A DNA stretch of 51,188 bases, from contig JAISTE010000117.1 of assembly GCA_031272825.1 (NCBI GenBank), positions 1-51,188 of the forward strand. Direction: 5' to 3'. The notes beneath the pieces were generated by a model that worked only from the letters and a program-made list of their open reading frames with translations, made no database searches and was not told the origin of the DNA. The stretch comes from Propionibacteriaceae bacterium. Its GTDB lineage: Bacteria; Actinomycetota; Actinomycetes; Propionibacteriales; Propionibacteriaceae. Positions 35,293 through 43,561 of the stretch are shown here, one piece after another. Positions within the stretch are counted from its first letter, which is position 1; every line of letters starts with the position of its first letter. The position numbers and the translations under genes were made by a program.

Positions 35293-36642
35293 TTATCTCG
35301 CCCAGCCGAGCTGTTCCCCCAACAGGAAGGATGCGTACAGAGGCATTGAGATCAGCTGATCACGCTCACCAAAGTTCTTGGCAGAAAGCCTGATGGCATA
35401 CGGGGGATCGTAAAGTTCCCTGAATCTGGCGAGCGAACGCGCGCGCACGTTGTCCCCTGCCTTTACCTCTATTGGGATGACCTCAGCTTGGGCGTCTTGC
35501 GCCACGAAATCGACCTCAGCAGTTCCTTTCGAGGCCCAGAAGTAGTTCGCTATACCGCTTGCGCTCAGTGCATTCGAGACCGCGTTCTCAACCAGCGAAC
35601 CAGCCCAGCCTCCGAGCTTATCCAGGCCCAATGCCACCTGGTTGGGAGGCAGCGAGGACTTCGAGACCAACAAGCCGGTGTCAAGCAAATACAGCTTGAA
35701 TGCGGTGGAATCCACCCGAGCGGCCAGCGGTACCCTCCCGGCTTCTACAAGCTCACACTTTGCAACCAGACCTGCGGCCTGCAGCCAGTCGATTGCCGAT
35801 TCGTAAGTCCGCGAGCGGGCCCCCTCCTGTATGCCCCGGTACTTGAAGCGATGGTTCTCTTTGGCGAGTTGTCCGGGGATCGATTTCCATGCGGCCAGCG
35901 CCTTGGCCGTCTCACCAGCTGTGGAGTATTTCGCCATATCCGCCACGAATGCGCTCTCAATGCCTTGCTGGATGGCCAGTGCGAAGTTGAAGTCCCCCCG
36001 AGCAGCGAAGTCGGCGACAACCTGGGGCATCCCTCCCACCGCAAGGTATTCGTAGTACGCGGCAAGCGCGGTCTCGTGCAGCGCGAGGGGTTGCAGACTC
36101 ACCTGCGATTCCCTAATGAGCTGTGCAAGTTCGCGCTTTCCGCGAGCCCACAGGTACTCCTCAAAATCGAGAGGGTACATCTGCAGCTGGTGGACTTTCC
36201 CCACTGGGAAGGACACTTCCTGACGGTTGACTGCCACCCCCAGCAAGCTCCCAGTTCCCAGCACGTGATAGTCGAGCCCAGATTCAGCGAAATATTTCAG
36301 GCTCGTCAAAGCCCGCTGACATGCTTGGATCTCATCGAGCACCAGGAGGGTAGTTCCTTCGACGATGTTGTGCCCGGTGAGTGCCGAGAGCAGCCGCGTG
36401 ATTCTCGTGGGCTCAAGGTCGCCGTCGAAGATCTGCGCGGCATCTTTGGACGCCTCTAAGTTGACGTACGCGACGTCCGAGTAGTTCGCCTCGCCGAAGT
36501 CGAGCGCCGCCCACGTCTTTCCTACCTGCCGAGCACCGCCGAGCAAGACCGGCATTCTTCCGCGCATAGGACTTCCCGGGAGCTTGCCGTCCTTCCACTG
36601 GAGCAGCATCTGCGTGATCTTACGCTCCATTTTGGTGTTCAT
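35293..36642 (-). CDS. ATP-binding protein, DUF4143 family
   Basis: A protein of 449 residues. An AAA-like ATPase domain has Walker A GGARQVGKTWAA and Walker B LLVLDEIQACQ. The C-terminal DUF4143 nuclease-like domain ends with YFWASKGTAEVDFVAQD...IPIEVKAG, the PD-(D/E)xK pattern with Asp, Glu and Lys. These ATPases are common, variably distributed, and of unknown role. The start could be either of two close Met codons (36642 or 36630); neither has a clear ribosome-binding site. Confidence 0.85.
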   Translation of the reverse strand: MNTKMERKITQMLLQWKDGKLPGSPMRGRMPVLLGGARQVGKTWAALDFGEANYSDVAYVNLEASKDAAQIFDGDLEPTRITRLLSALTGHNIVEGTTLLVLDEIQACQRALTSLKYFAESGLDYHVLGTGSLLGVAVNRQEVSFPVGKVHQLQMYPLDFEEYLWARGKRELAQLIRESQVSLQPLALHETALAAYYEYLAVGGMPQVVADFAARGDFNFALAIQQGIESAFVADMAKYSTAGETAKALAAWKSIPGQLAKENHRFKYRGIQEGARSRTYESAIDWLQAAGLVAKCELVEAGRVPLAARVDSTAFKLYLLDTGLLVSKSSLPPNQVALGLDKLGGWAGSLVENAVSNALSASGIANYFWASKGTAEVDFVAQDAQAEVIPIEVKAGDNVRARSLARFRELYDPPYAIRLSAKNFGERDQLISMPLYASFLLGEQLGWAR

Positions 36643-36646
36643 CCTT

Positions 36647-36683
36647 ACACTTTTAGCTTGATAAAAGTGTATCAAGAATACAC
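36647..36683. promoter_or_regulatory. Overlapping AT-rich palindromes upstream of the DUF4143 ATPase
   Basis: ACACTTTTA / TAAAAGTGT (36647-36655 and 36662-36670, 6 bp apart) overlaps GTGTAT / ATACAC (36667-36672 and 36678-36683). They lie immediately before the start codon. This looks like an operator, possibly autoregulatory. Confidence 0.5.
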
Positions 36684-36707
36684 AAAACTGGAGTTAGCCG
36701 TCGAGCC

Positions 36708-37646
36708 TCAGATCCACTTCTTCACCTTGAACATCACCCACAGGCCCAGGGTGGCCAGCACCATCAGGCCGATAGAGAACAGGTAGCCGTACTGCCAGTG
36801 CAGCTCGGGCATGTTGTCGAAGTTCATGCCGTAGATGCCGCTCACTATCGAGGGGACGAAGACGATGGCCGCCCAGGCGGAGATGCGCTTGGTGGCCTCG
36901 TTTTCGCTCTGCGCGCCCTCGTTGAGCTTCTTGATTTCCTCCATCTGGCGTTGCGAGACCAAGGTGGCGTTGATCGTCAGCACATCGCGCAGACGGTCGC
37001 GGAAGTGGGTGGTCGAATCAATGACGGCGCGCAGGTGGTCGCCCACGTCACGCAGGTAGGTTTGCAGCTGTTCGGGCACGAGATACGTTGTGAAGCCGCG
37101 CTTGAGGCCGTTCAGCACCTCCTGCATCGCGTGGGCGGAGCGGTCGAAGCGGGCCACCTGGCCGCTCAATCCCCAGATACGACGGGAAACGGCAGGGTCG
37201 CCGGAGAAAACTTGGCATTCGATCTCGGAAATATCCCGGCCCACTCCGCGCACGACCGGCGTGTACTCGTCGACGACCGCGTCCAGTACCGCGTACAGCA
37301 CGGCCTCGGGGCCGAACTCGTTCAGCTCGGGTTCCTCGCTCATGCGTTTGCGGGCGGTCTCGTAGGCGCTGGTGTTGCCGCGGGTGATCGTCACCACTTG
37401 GTCTTTGCCCATGAGGACGTGGATCTCAGCAAACTGCACTTCTTCCGTCTTGTCGATGTACAAGGCGGTGTTCAGCACGGCATACAGAGTGTCGCCGTAG
37501 CGTTCCAGCTTGGGCAACTGGTTGGTCTGCTGCAGGTCTTCGCGCAGCAAGTCGTGGAGGTTGAGGGCATCGGCGAGCTGCTCGACCCGCTCGTCGCTGG
37601 GGTCGGCCAGGTTCAACCAGGGCGTAGCAGTTGCAGTCATCAGCAT
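36708..37646 (-). CDS. corA: Magnesium/cobalt transport protein CorA
   Basis: A CorA channel subunit of 312 residues: a large cytoplasmic N-terminal domain, a long stalk helix, and two C-terminal membrane helices with the selectivity motif YGMNF between them. The start at 37646 is preferred because AAGGAG lies 5 nt upstream. An in-frame ATG 27 codons earlier (37727) also has a strong ribosome-binding site further upstream, so a longer form is possible. Confidence 0.94.
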   Translation of the reverse strand: MLMTATATPWLNLADPSDERVEQLADALNLHDLLREDLQQTNQLPKLERYGDTLYAVLNTALYIDKTEEVQFAEIHVLMGKDQVVTITRGNTSAYETARKRMSEEPELNEFGPEAVLYAVLDAVVDEYTPVVRGVGRDISEIECQVFSGDPAVSRRIWGLSGQVARFDRSAHAMQEVLNGLKRGFTTYLVPEQLQTYLRDVGDHLRAVIDSTTHFRDRLRDVLTINATLVSQRQMEEIKKLNEGAQSENEATKRISAWAAIVFVPSIVSGIYGMNFDNMPELHWQYGYLFSIGLMVLATLGLWVMFKVKKWI

Positions 37647-37698
37647 GGAATCTCCTTGTTTTGGGCGCGCGCAGGCGCAAGTAACCGATTTGTCTGAT

Positions 37699-37731
37699 TT
37701 AGGAGTGGGAACTAGGAGGTTGGTCATTCAT
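37699..37731 (-). CDS. Possible leader peptide of corA, 10 residues
   Basis: The frame MNDQPPSSHS starts 7 nt after a perfect AAGGAGG and ends 52 nt before the corA start. A second ATG, 4 nt later, is in frame with corA. The PP pair recalls the proline-containing leader peptides of Mg2+ transporter genes in enterobacteria. Very short, so uncertain. Confidence 0.4.
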   Translation of the reverse strand: MNDQPPSSHS

Positions 37732-37744
37732 GACAAAACCTCCT
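37714..37744 (-). promoter_or_regulatory. Hairpin sequestering the corA leader ribosome-binding site
   Basis: AGGAGGTT (minus strand, ribosome-binding site) pairs with AACCTCCT inside the leader frame, with an inner GTCA/TGAC helix. The start codon sits in the loop region. A ribosome on the leader would melt this structure. Confidence 0.5.
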
Positions 37745-37836
37745 TCCATGCTGCGCTAGCAAGCGCGAACGAACGCGTAAGAGTCTACGCCGACGCCAAA
37801 GGCCGACCAAACAAGGACGCGACGAAAGACTGAAAA

Positions 37837-38688
37837 TCAATCAGTCTTCAACGCGGAGATGACCTTCTTCGCCTGAGAAACCGGCGCCTCCTCGGGCTTT
37901 TCTTCGGGTTTGATCAGCGGTACCAGGTCTTTCACCCCGTCGAGAACCCGGGAGGGACGGTACGGGAAGGTCTCGATGTCTTCGCGCAGCGTCGAGCCGG
38001 TCAGCACCAGAACCGTGTGCAGGCCTGCCTCCATACCGGCGACGATGTCGGTGTCCATGCGGTCGCCGATCATGCCCGTCGTCTCGGAGTGGGCGCCGAT
38101 GCGGTTCAGCGCGTAGCGGAACATCACCGGGTTGGGTTTGCCGATCACATACGGCTGACGGTTGGTGGCCGTCGTGATCATGGCCGCCAGCGATCCGGCA
38201 CCCGGGAGCGGGCCGTCGGGGGAAGGGCCGGTCGGATCGGGGTTGGTCAGGATGAAACGAGCACCGGCGTCGATCAGGCGAATGGCCTTGGTGATCGCCT
38301 CAAAGGAGTAGTTGCGGGTCTCGCCGATGACCACGTAGGAAGGATCGGTCTCGGTCAGGATGAACCCGGCGTCGTGCATGGCGGTGGTGAGCCCCACCTC
38401 TCCGACGACGAAGGCCGTCTTCTCGCCCGATTGGTTCTCCAAGAACGCGGCGGTGGCCATGGCCGAAGTCCAGATATTCTCCTCGGGCACGTTCAGGCCC
38501 GAGCGCACCAGGCGCGCGGAGAGGTCGCGGGGGGTGAACAAAGAGTTGTTGGTCAGCACCAGGAAGCGACGCCCCAGCGCCTTCCAGGTCTCGATCAGCT
38601 CGGACGCCCCAGGCAGGGCCTCTTCTTCGTGGACGAGTACCCCGTCCATATCAGTTAGCCAGCATTGGAGCTCTGCAGGATTTCGCAT
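37837..38688 (-). CDS. HAD-IIA family phosphatase (NagD-like)
   Basis: A protein of 283 residues. HAD motif I is CWLTDMDGVLVHEE with the nucleophile and acid Asp, motif II LVLTNNS, motif III in IGKPNP, and motif IV MIGDRMDTDIVAGMEAG. This is the NagD/PGP branch acting on small phosphorylated metabolites. A basic and acidic tail of about 30 residues ends the protein. The start at 38688 has CAGAAT 6 nt upstream. Confidence 0.88.
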   Translation of the reverse strand: MRNPAELQCWLTDMDGVLVHEEEALPGASELIETWKALGRRFLVLTNNSLFTPRDLSARLVRSGLNVPEENIWTSAMATAAFLENQSGEKTAFVVGEVGLTTAMHDAGFILTETDPSYVVIGETRNYSFEAITKAIRLIDAGARFILTNPDPTGPSPDGPLPGAGSLAAMITTATNRQPYVIGKPNPVMFRYALNRIGAHSETTGMIGDRMDTDIVAGMEAGLHTVLVLTGSTLREDIETFPYRPSRVLDGVKDLVPLIKPEEKPEEAPVSQAKKVISALKTD

Positions 38689-38694
38689 GTCCCC

Positions 38695-38700
38695 ATTCTG
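38695..38700 (-). promoter_or_regulatory. -10 box of a leaderless promoter (HAD phosphatase)
   Basis: CAGAAT on the minus strand, followed by GGGGAC and the ATG at 38688. GGGGA could instead act as a weak ribosome-binding site. Confidence 0.35.
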
Positions 38701-38842
38701 GCACGGTTTGTCCAAAAGGCCGCGACCCGGGAAGGACTAGGGATTGAGCTGCCTATAATGGCCGCGCCGCTTTTCGACCGCACTGTGGGGGTGAGCGGAA
38801 AACGGCTCATTTGGAATCACGAAGCATCTGAGGAGGCCTGCC

Positions 38843-40504
38843 ATGCGCAAGACCGTCATTTTCTTGGGGACGATCCTGTTCACCTTGCTGACCCCGGTAG
38901 CCGCCTGGGCCGACGACGGGGAGCACATCCCCCAGCTCTATGCAAGCGGTTGGGCGCTACTGCCGCCGATCGTCGCCATCGCCCTAGCCTTGATCACCAA
39001 GGAGGTCTATTCCTCCATGCTGCTCGGAATCTGCGTGGGGGCGCTGCTTTGGAGCGACGGAAATGCCGAGTCTGCCGTACTGCACGCGTTCCCGCAGGGG
39101 GTGGTGGCCGTGCTGACGGACGCCGGGCACGTGGGCATCATCATCTTCGACGTGGTGCTGGGCGCGATGATCGTGATGATGAGCCGCTCGGGCGGTTCGG
39201 CTGCCTTCGGGCGCTGGGCGATGGCCCACATCAAGACCCGGGTGGGCGCACAATTGGCGACGATCGTGCTCGGCGTGTTCATCTTCGTCGACGACTACTT
39301 CAACTGCCTGGCCGTGGGCTCGGTGATGCGCCCGGTGACCGACGGCCACCGCGTTTCACGCGCCAAGCTCGCCTATCTCGTCGACGCAACCGCCGCACCC
39401 ATTTGCATCATCGCCCCGATCTCCACCTGGGCCGCCGCCGTCTCGGGCTTCGTCGAGGGCCGCAACGGCTTCGAGGTGTTCATCTCGACCATTCCCTACA
39501 ACTTCTACGCGCTGCTGACCCTGGCGTTCATGGTGGCCCTCGTCGTATCCCGAACCGACTACGGACTGATGGCCAAGCACGAGGCCAACGCCGCCCGCGG
39601 CGACCTGTTCACCTCCGGAACCAAAGTCTTCGACGACGAGGAACTCGCCGATAACCCGCGCGGACGCGTGATAGATCTGCTACTGCCGGTGATCATGCTC
39701 ATCATCTTCTCGATGATCGGGATGGTCTACACCGGCGGATTCTTCTCCGGCGTCGGCCTGGCCGAGGCCTTCGCGGGGGCCAATGCACCGACCGGTCTGA
39801 TGCTGGGTTCGCTGGCGGGGTTCGCCTTCCAGGTGGCGATGTACACGCTGCGGCGTCTGGTTTCGTTCAAGACGGCCATGTCCTGCCTGCCCGACGGCCT
39901 GAAGGTGATGGCCCCGGCCGTCATTATCCTTACCTTGGCCTGGACGCTGAATACCATGACCTCCGACCTGGGTGCCGACGAGTTCGTCGCGAACTTCATC
40001 GGGGCGCAGGCCTCGGGCCTGTACGCGCTGCTGCCCGCAGTGATCTTCCTTGTCGCCTCCGGTTTGGCCTTCGCCACCGGCACTTCGTGGGGCACATTCG
40101 GCATCTTGATCCCGATCGTCATCGCGGTGTTCGTCAACGACCCGACGCTGATGGTGGTGGGCATGAGCGCCTGCCTGGCCGGTGCCGTCTTCGGCGACCA
40201 CGTCTCCCCCATCTCCGATACGACGATCATGGCCTCTGCCGGTGCTCAGTGCGATCACATGAACCACGTGGCTACGCAGCTTCCCTACGCCGCTCCGGTT
40301 GCGGTCGCGGCCTTCGCTGGCTACGTCGTGGTTGGCCTGGTGCCCGCTACCTTCCCCGGCGGCTCGGTGCTGCACCCGCTGCTGGGTATTGCGACGGGCG
40401 CAATCCTGTTGGCCGTCTGGCTGAAGCTGCGCCACAACCGGCAGCAGCTGCTGGATGCCGGAACCGAAGTCGTGGACGTCGTTGCGGACATCTTCCTGGG
40501 GTGA
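38843..40504 (+). CDS. nhaC: Na+/H+ antiporter, NhaC family
   Basis: A membrane protein of 553 residues with about twelve helices. An N-terminal hydrophobic stretch ending in VAAWADDGEH may be a cleaved signal or a first helix. Conserved blocks include FVDDYFNCLAVGSVMRPVTD, TAAPICIIAPISTWAA, FATGTSWGTFGILIPI and GDHVSPISDTTIMAS, typical of the NhaC/UIT superfamily. GAGGAGG precedes the ATG. The ion could be Na+ coupled to another solute. Confidence 0.85.
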   Translation: MRKTVIFLGTILFTLLTPVAAWADDGEHIPQLYASGWALLPPIVAIALALITKEVYSSMLLGICVGALLWSDGNAESAVLHAFPQGVVAVLTDAGHVGIIIFDVVLGAMIVMMSRSGGSAAFGRWAMAHIKTRVGAQLATIVLGVFIFVDDYFNCLAVGSVMRPVTDGHRVSRAKLAYLVDATAAPICIIAPISTWAAAVSGFVEGRNGFEVFISTIPYNFYALLTLAFMVALVVSRTDYGLMAKHEANAARGDLFTSGTKVFDDEELADNPRGRVIDLLLPVIMLIIFSMIGMVYTGGFFSGVGLAEAFAGANAPTGLMLGSLAGFAFQVAMYTLRRLVSFKTAMSCLPDGLKVMAPAVIILTLAWTLNTMTSDLGADEFVANFIGAQASGLYALLPAVIFLVASGLAFATGTSWGTFGILIPIVIAVFVNDPTLMVVGMSACLAGAVFGDHVSPISDTTIMASAGAQCDHMNHVATQLPYAAPVAVAAFAGYVVVGLVPATFPGGSVLHPLLGIATGAILLAVWLKLRHNRQQLLDAGTEVVDVVADIFLG

Positions 40505-40512
40505 GTCCTAGC

Positions 40513-40548
40513 GCTGGGCCAGCACTGCCAACAGCATGTTGGCCCAGC
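40513..40548. terminator. Hairpin between convergent nhaC and the lactate dehydrogenase gene
   Basis: A 9 bp perfect stem, GCTGGGCCA / TGGCCCAGC, with an 18 nt loop, centred in the 55 bp gap. No T run, but the position suggests a bidirectional terminator. Confidence 0.6.
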
Positions 40549-40559
40549 ACGTATGAGTC

Positions 40560-43478
40560 CTACAGCCTCTCGGCCAACAGTTCGAGGATGTGCCGGTACG
40601 TCTTACCCGTTGCCCTCGTCATGCCCAGCTCGCAGGTGCGGTTGCAGGAGGCATAAGCCTCAGTGGGGTGTCCCGCCACCTCGGCGGCCTCGGGCCTGGT
40701 GGCCGAGTAGGTGAGCTCGGGGTGGAGCATTCCGCGGTCGCCGGCGAAGGCACAGCAGCCGTTGTCTACCGGAACTACCACCTCTTCGGCTACCTCGGCC
40801 GCGACTTTGGATAGGTGCGGGTTCAGGCCGATGATCGTCGACGAACAGGTTTGGTGGATCGTCACGGACTTCAGCTTGGTGTGGGCCGGGAGCTTGGGCA
40901 AGATCGTCTCGGCGGTGAACTCCACCGCGTCGATCACCTTTACCTGCAGGTCGGAGCCGTGCAGGAAACGCAAGAATCCCTCGGTGCAGGAGCTGGCGTC
41001 GACGACGACCGTTAGTTCGCCGTCGCGGCTGGCGTCCTCGAGCACGGGCAGAACCTTGGCCTTCATCGCCTCGAAGCCGGGGACGATGCCCTTGGACGAC
41101 CACACCGTGCCGCAGCAAAGCGATTCGATCTGGCTGGGGGTGTAGACGTCGATTCCGGCAGCTTTGCACAGCTTTTCGAAGGCCGTTTGCACGCCCGGGC
41201 CCTTCGCCGGGCCGAACATGCGGTTCACGCAGGCCGGGAGGTAGATGATGGTTTGGGCGTTCGGCTGGGAGATGCTGCGACTGCGCGCAGCATGACGAGT
41301 GGGTGTGCCGTCGCCACTCCGAATAGGGGTGCCGTTGCCGCTCCGAGTGGGGGTGCCATCGCCGCTGGTGGAAGCGACGAAAGCTGTACCGTTCGGACGC
41401 AACCGCCGCTTTCCGCCGCCGGGCAGCTCGCGGGAGACCAGCGGAACCGAATCGGCACCCAACACTGCCCTGGCAAGCTTGTTTGCGCCCTCAATCACGG
41501 GGAATACCGGCTTGAGGTTGTTCACCGTACTCATGGCGAAGGAGGCCAGGGTGGTCGTGCCCTTCCAGTGTTTGGAGGCCAGCGTCCACACGTTCTTGGC
41601 GATCGTCGGCACCAGCTCCTTGCGGAATTCCTTCATGTACAAGCCGGTGTTGATCTTCATCGGGCAGGCCAGCGAGCACAGCCCGTCGGCGGCGCAGGTC
41701 TGTACCGCGTCGTACTCGTAGATCTTCTCGAAATCGCGCACGAGGTCGTTGTCGCCAGCCTGCCTGGCCATGGCGATCTCGCGGGACATGACGATGCGCT
41801 GGCGCGGGGTCAGGGTGAGGTTGCGCGCGGGGCAGGTCGGCTCGCAGTAGCCGCACTCGACGCAGCGGTCGACCATTTCGTGCACCTCCACCGGTGGCTT
41901 CAGATGCTTGAGGTGCACCTCGGGATCGTCGGAGATGAGGACGTCGTCGTTGAGGACGCCCTTGGGATCGAACAGCCGCTTGGTGGCGACCATCACGGAG
42001 TAGAGCTCGCTCCCCCACTGGCGTTCGACGAACGGGGCCATCACCCTGCCGGTGCCGTGTTCGGCCTTGAGCGAACCGTCGTGGGAGAGCACGGCGTCGA
42101 CCATGGCCTCGGTGAAGGCCGCGTAGCGGTCGAGTGCTTCGCCCTCGAAGCGGTCGGTGATCATGAAGTGGATGTTGCCGTCCTTCGCGTGGCCGAAGAT
42201 GACCGAGTCGGCGTAGTGATACTCGTCGAAGAGCTTAGAGAGATCGACGCACGTGTCGGCCAGGGAGGCGACGGGAACCACCACGTCCTCTAGCAGTGCG
42301 GTCGTGCCCAGCTTGCGGGCCCCGGCAACCGACGTGTACAGCCCGTTGCGCAGCGCCCAGAGTTCGGCGCGCAGCTTCGGATCGGAGGCCAGCGGCACCG
42401 GCTGGGCGACGGGAAGCTGGGCGAGCACCGGGGCCGCAGCCCTGGTGATCTCTTCCAGTTCCTCGGCTGAGGTCGTCTGGTATTCGAGCAGCAGGGCGGC
42501 CTGTTCTTTGACGTCGATGCGCTTGATGAGATCCGGGGTGTCGTCGAATGCCTGGCCGACGCGCAGGCTGGTCTTGTCCATCAGCTCCAGCGTCGCCGCG
42601 CCCGACTCTACGAGCGCAGGGAGCGAGGAGTTGGCGTCGAACAGGTTGTCGAAGACGACCAGCGCGGTTTTCACGAAGTTTCTGATCGGGATCGTGCGGT
42701 AGGTGGCCGACGCGATGAAGCCGAGCGTGCCCTCGGAGCCGATCATCAGGTGAGTAAGAATGTCGACGGGATTGTCGAAGTCGAGGTAGGAGTTGATGCC
42801 GTAGCCCATGGTGTTCTTCATGGAGTACTGCTGCTTGATCTTCGCCACCGACGCCGGGTTGGTCACCACCCGCTCGCGCAGATCCAATAATCCCTTGTAG
42901 ATCTCGGGCTCTAAGGTGCGCAGCTTCTCATCGGCGTCGGGAGCGCCGGTGTCCAGCACCGTGCCCGACGGCAGCACGACGACCAGCGATTCGAGGGTCT
43001 TGTAGGTGTTTTCGACGATCCCGCACGCCATGCCGGAAGAGTTGTTGGCCACCACCCCGCCGATGGTGCAAGCCTTCGAGGAGGCCGGGTCGGGGCCGAA
43101 CTTGCGCCCGTAGCGGGCCAGGTGGGCGTTGAGCTTCTCCACGGTGACGCCCGGCTCGACGCGCACCCGCTCACCGCCGTCGAGTATCTCGACGTTTTGG
43201 AAGTTCCGACGGGTGTCCACCAGTACCTTCTGGCTCCCGGCCTGGCCTGAGAGTGAGGTGCCGCCGGAGCGGAAGGTGATGGCCGTTCCGGCCTGGGCCG
43301 CGGCCTTGTACAACCGCGCTACCTCCTCGGCCGAGCGCACCGTGGCCACCGAGTTGGGGTAGAGCAAGAAGTGCGAGGCGTCGTGCGCCCGTGCCCTCCT
43401 GGTGAACTCGTCGGTCGCCAGCTTCACGCCGGTTTGCTGCAGCTCTTCGACGCCTACAGGCTCGCTTAGTCTTCCCAT
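40560..43478 (-). CDS. FAD-linked and Fe-S oxidoreductase, D-lactate dehydrogenase type
   Basis: A protein of 972 residues fusing GlcD-like and GlcF-like parts. The FAD domain is N-terminal (ITFRSGGTSLSGQAGSQ, TIGGVVANNSSGMACG). Two 4Fe-4S motifs follow near residue 535 (CVECGYCEPTCP) and 590 (CAADGLCSLACP). The C-terminal cysteine-rich half has SLCCGTVW, HQTCSSTI and NGCCAFAGDRG. Next to lldP it most likely oxidises D-lactate at the membrane; glycolate is an alternative. Between the two halves a repeat-encoded linker (SGDGTPTRSGNGTPIRSG) is inserted. Confidence 0.88.
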   Translation of the reverse strand: MGRLSEPVGVEELQQTGVKLATDEFTRRARAHDASHFLLYPNSVATVRSAEEVARLYKAAAQAGTAITFRSGGTSLSGQAGSQKVLVDTRRNFQNVEILDGGERVRVEPGVTVEKLNAHLARYGRKFGPDPASSKACTIGGVVANNSSGMACGIVENTYKTLESLVVVLPSGTVLDTGAPDADEKLRTLEPEIYKGLLDLRERVVTNPASVAKIKQQYSMKNTMGYGINSYLDFDNPVDILTHLMIGSEGTLGFIASATYRTIPIRNFVKTALVVFDNLFDANSSLPALVESGAATLELMDKTSLRVGQAFDDTPDLIKRIDVKEQAALLLEYQTTSAEELEEITRAAAPVLAQLPVAQPVPLASDPKLRAELWALRNGLYTSVAGARKLGTTALLEDVVVPVASLADTCVDLSKLFDEYHYADSVIFGHAKDGNIHFMITDRFEGEALDRYAAFTEAMVDAVLSHDGSLKAEHGTGRVMAPFVERQWGSELYSVMVATKRLFDPKGVLNDDVLISDDPEVHLKHLKPPVEVHEMVDRCVECGYCEPTCPARNLTLTPRQRIVMSREIAMARQAGDNDLVRDFEKIYEYDAVQTCAADGLCSLACPMKINTGLYMKEFRKELVPTIAKNVWTLASKHWKGTTTLASFAMSTVNNLKPVFPVIEGANKLARAVLGADSVPLVSRELPGGGKRRLRPNGTAFVASTSGDGTPTRSGNGTPIRSGDGTPTRHAARSRSISQPNAQTIIYLPACVNRMFGPAKGPGVQTAFEKLCKAAGIDVYTPSQIESLCCGTVWSSKGIVPGFEAMKAKVLPVLEDASRDGELTVVVDASSCTEGFLRFLHGSDLQVKVIDAVEFTAETILPKLPAHTKLKSVTIHQTCSSTIIGLNPHLSKVAAEVAEEVVVPVDNGCCAFAGDRGMLHPELTYSATRPEAAEVAGHPTEAYASCNRTCELGMTRATGKTYRHILELLAERL
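41272..41362. repeat. Family-1 palindrome and 24 bp tandem repeat inside the lactate dehydrogenase gene
   Basis: Palindrome arms ATGCTGCG (41272-41279) and CGCAGCAT (41286-41293) are followed by three units of about 24 bp containing GGGGTGCC and CGCCGCT. In the gene's frame they encode RHAARSRSIS and three SG(D/N)GTP(T/I)R repeats. The frame is not broken. Confidence 0.85.
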
Positions 43479-43534
43479 GGGCCAACCTTACTTCTCTATT
43501 GCTTTTCTTTACTTATTGCGCGTTTGTGGGGCCG

Positions 43535-43553
43535 CCCCGGATCAAGTCCGGGG
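43535..43553. repeat. Family-2 palindrome between lldP and the lactate dehydrogenase gene
   Basis: Arms CCCCGGA and TCCGGGG with the usual GCCG and ACGGG flanks, 8 bp after the lldP stop on the minus strand. In the transcript it would form a strong intercistronic hairpin. Confidence 0.85.
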
Positions 43554-43561
43554 ACGGGCGT

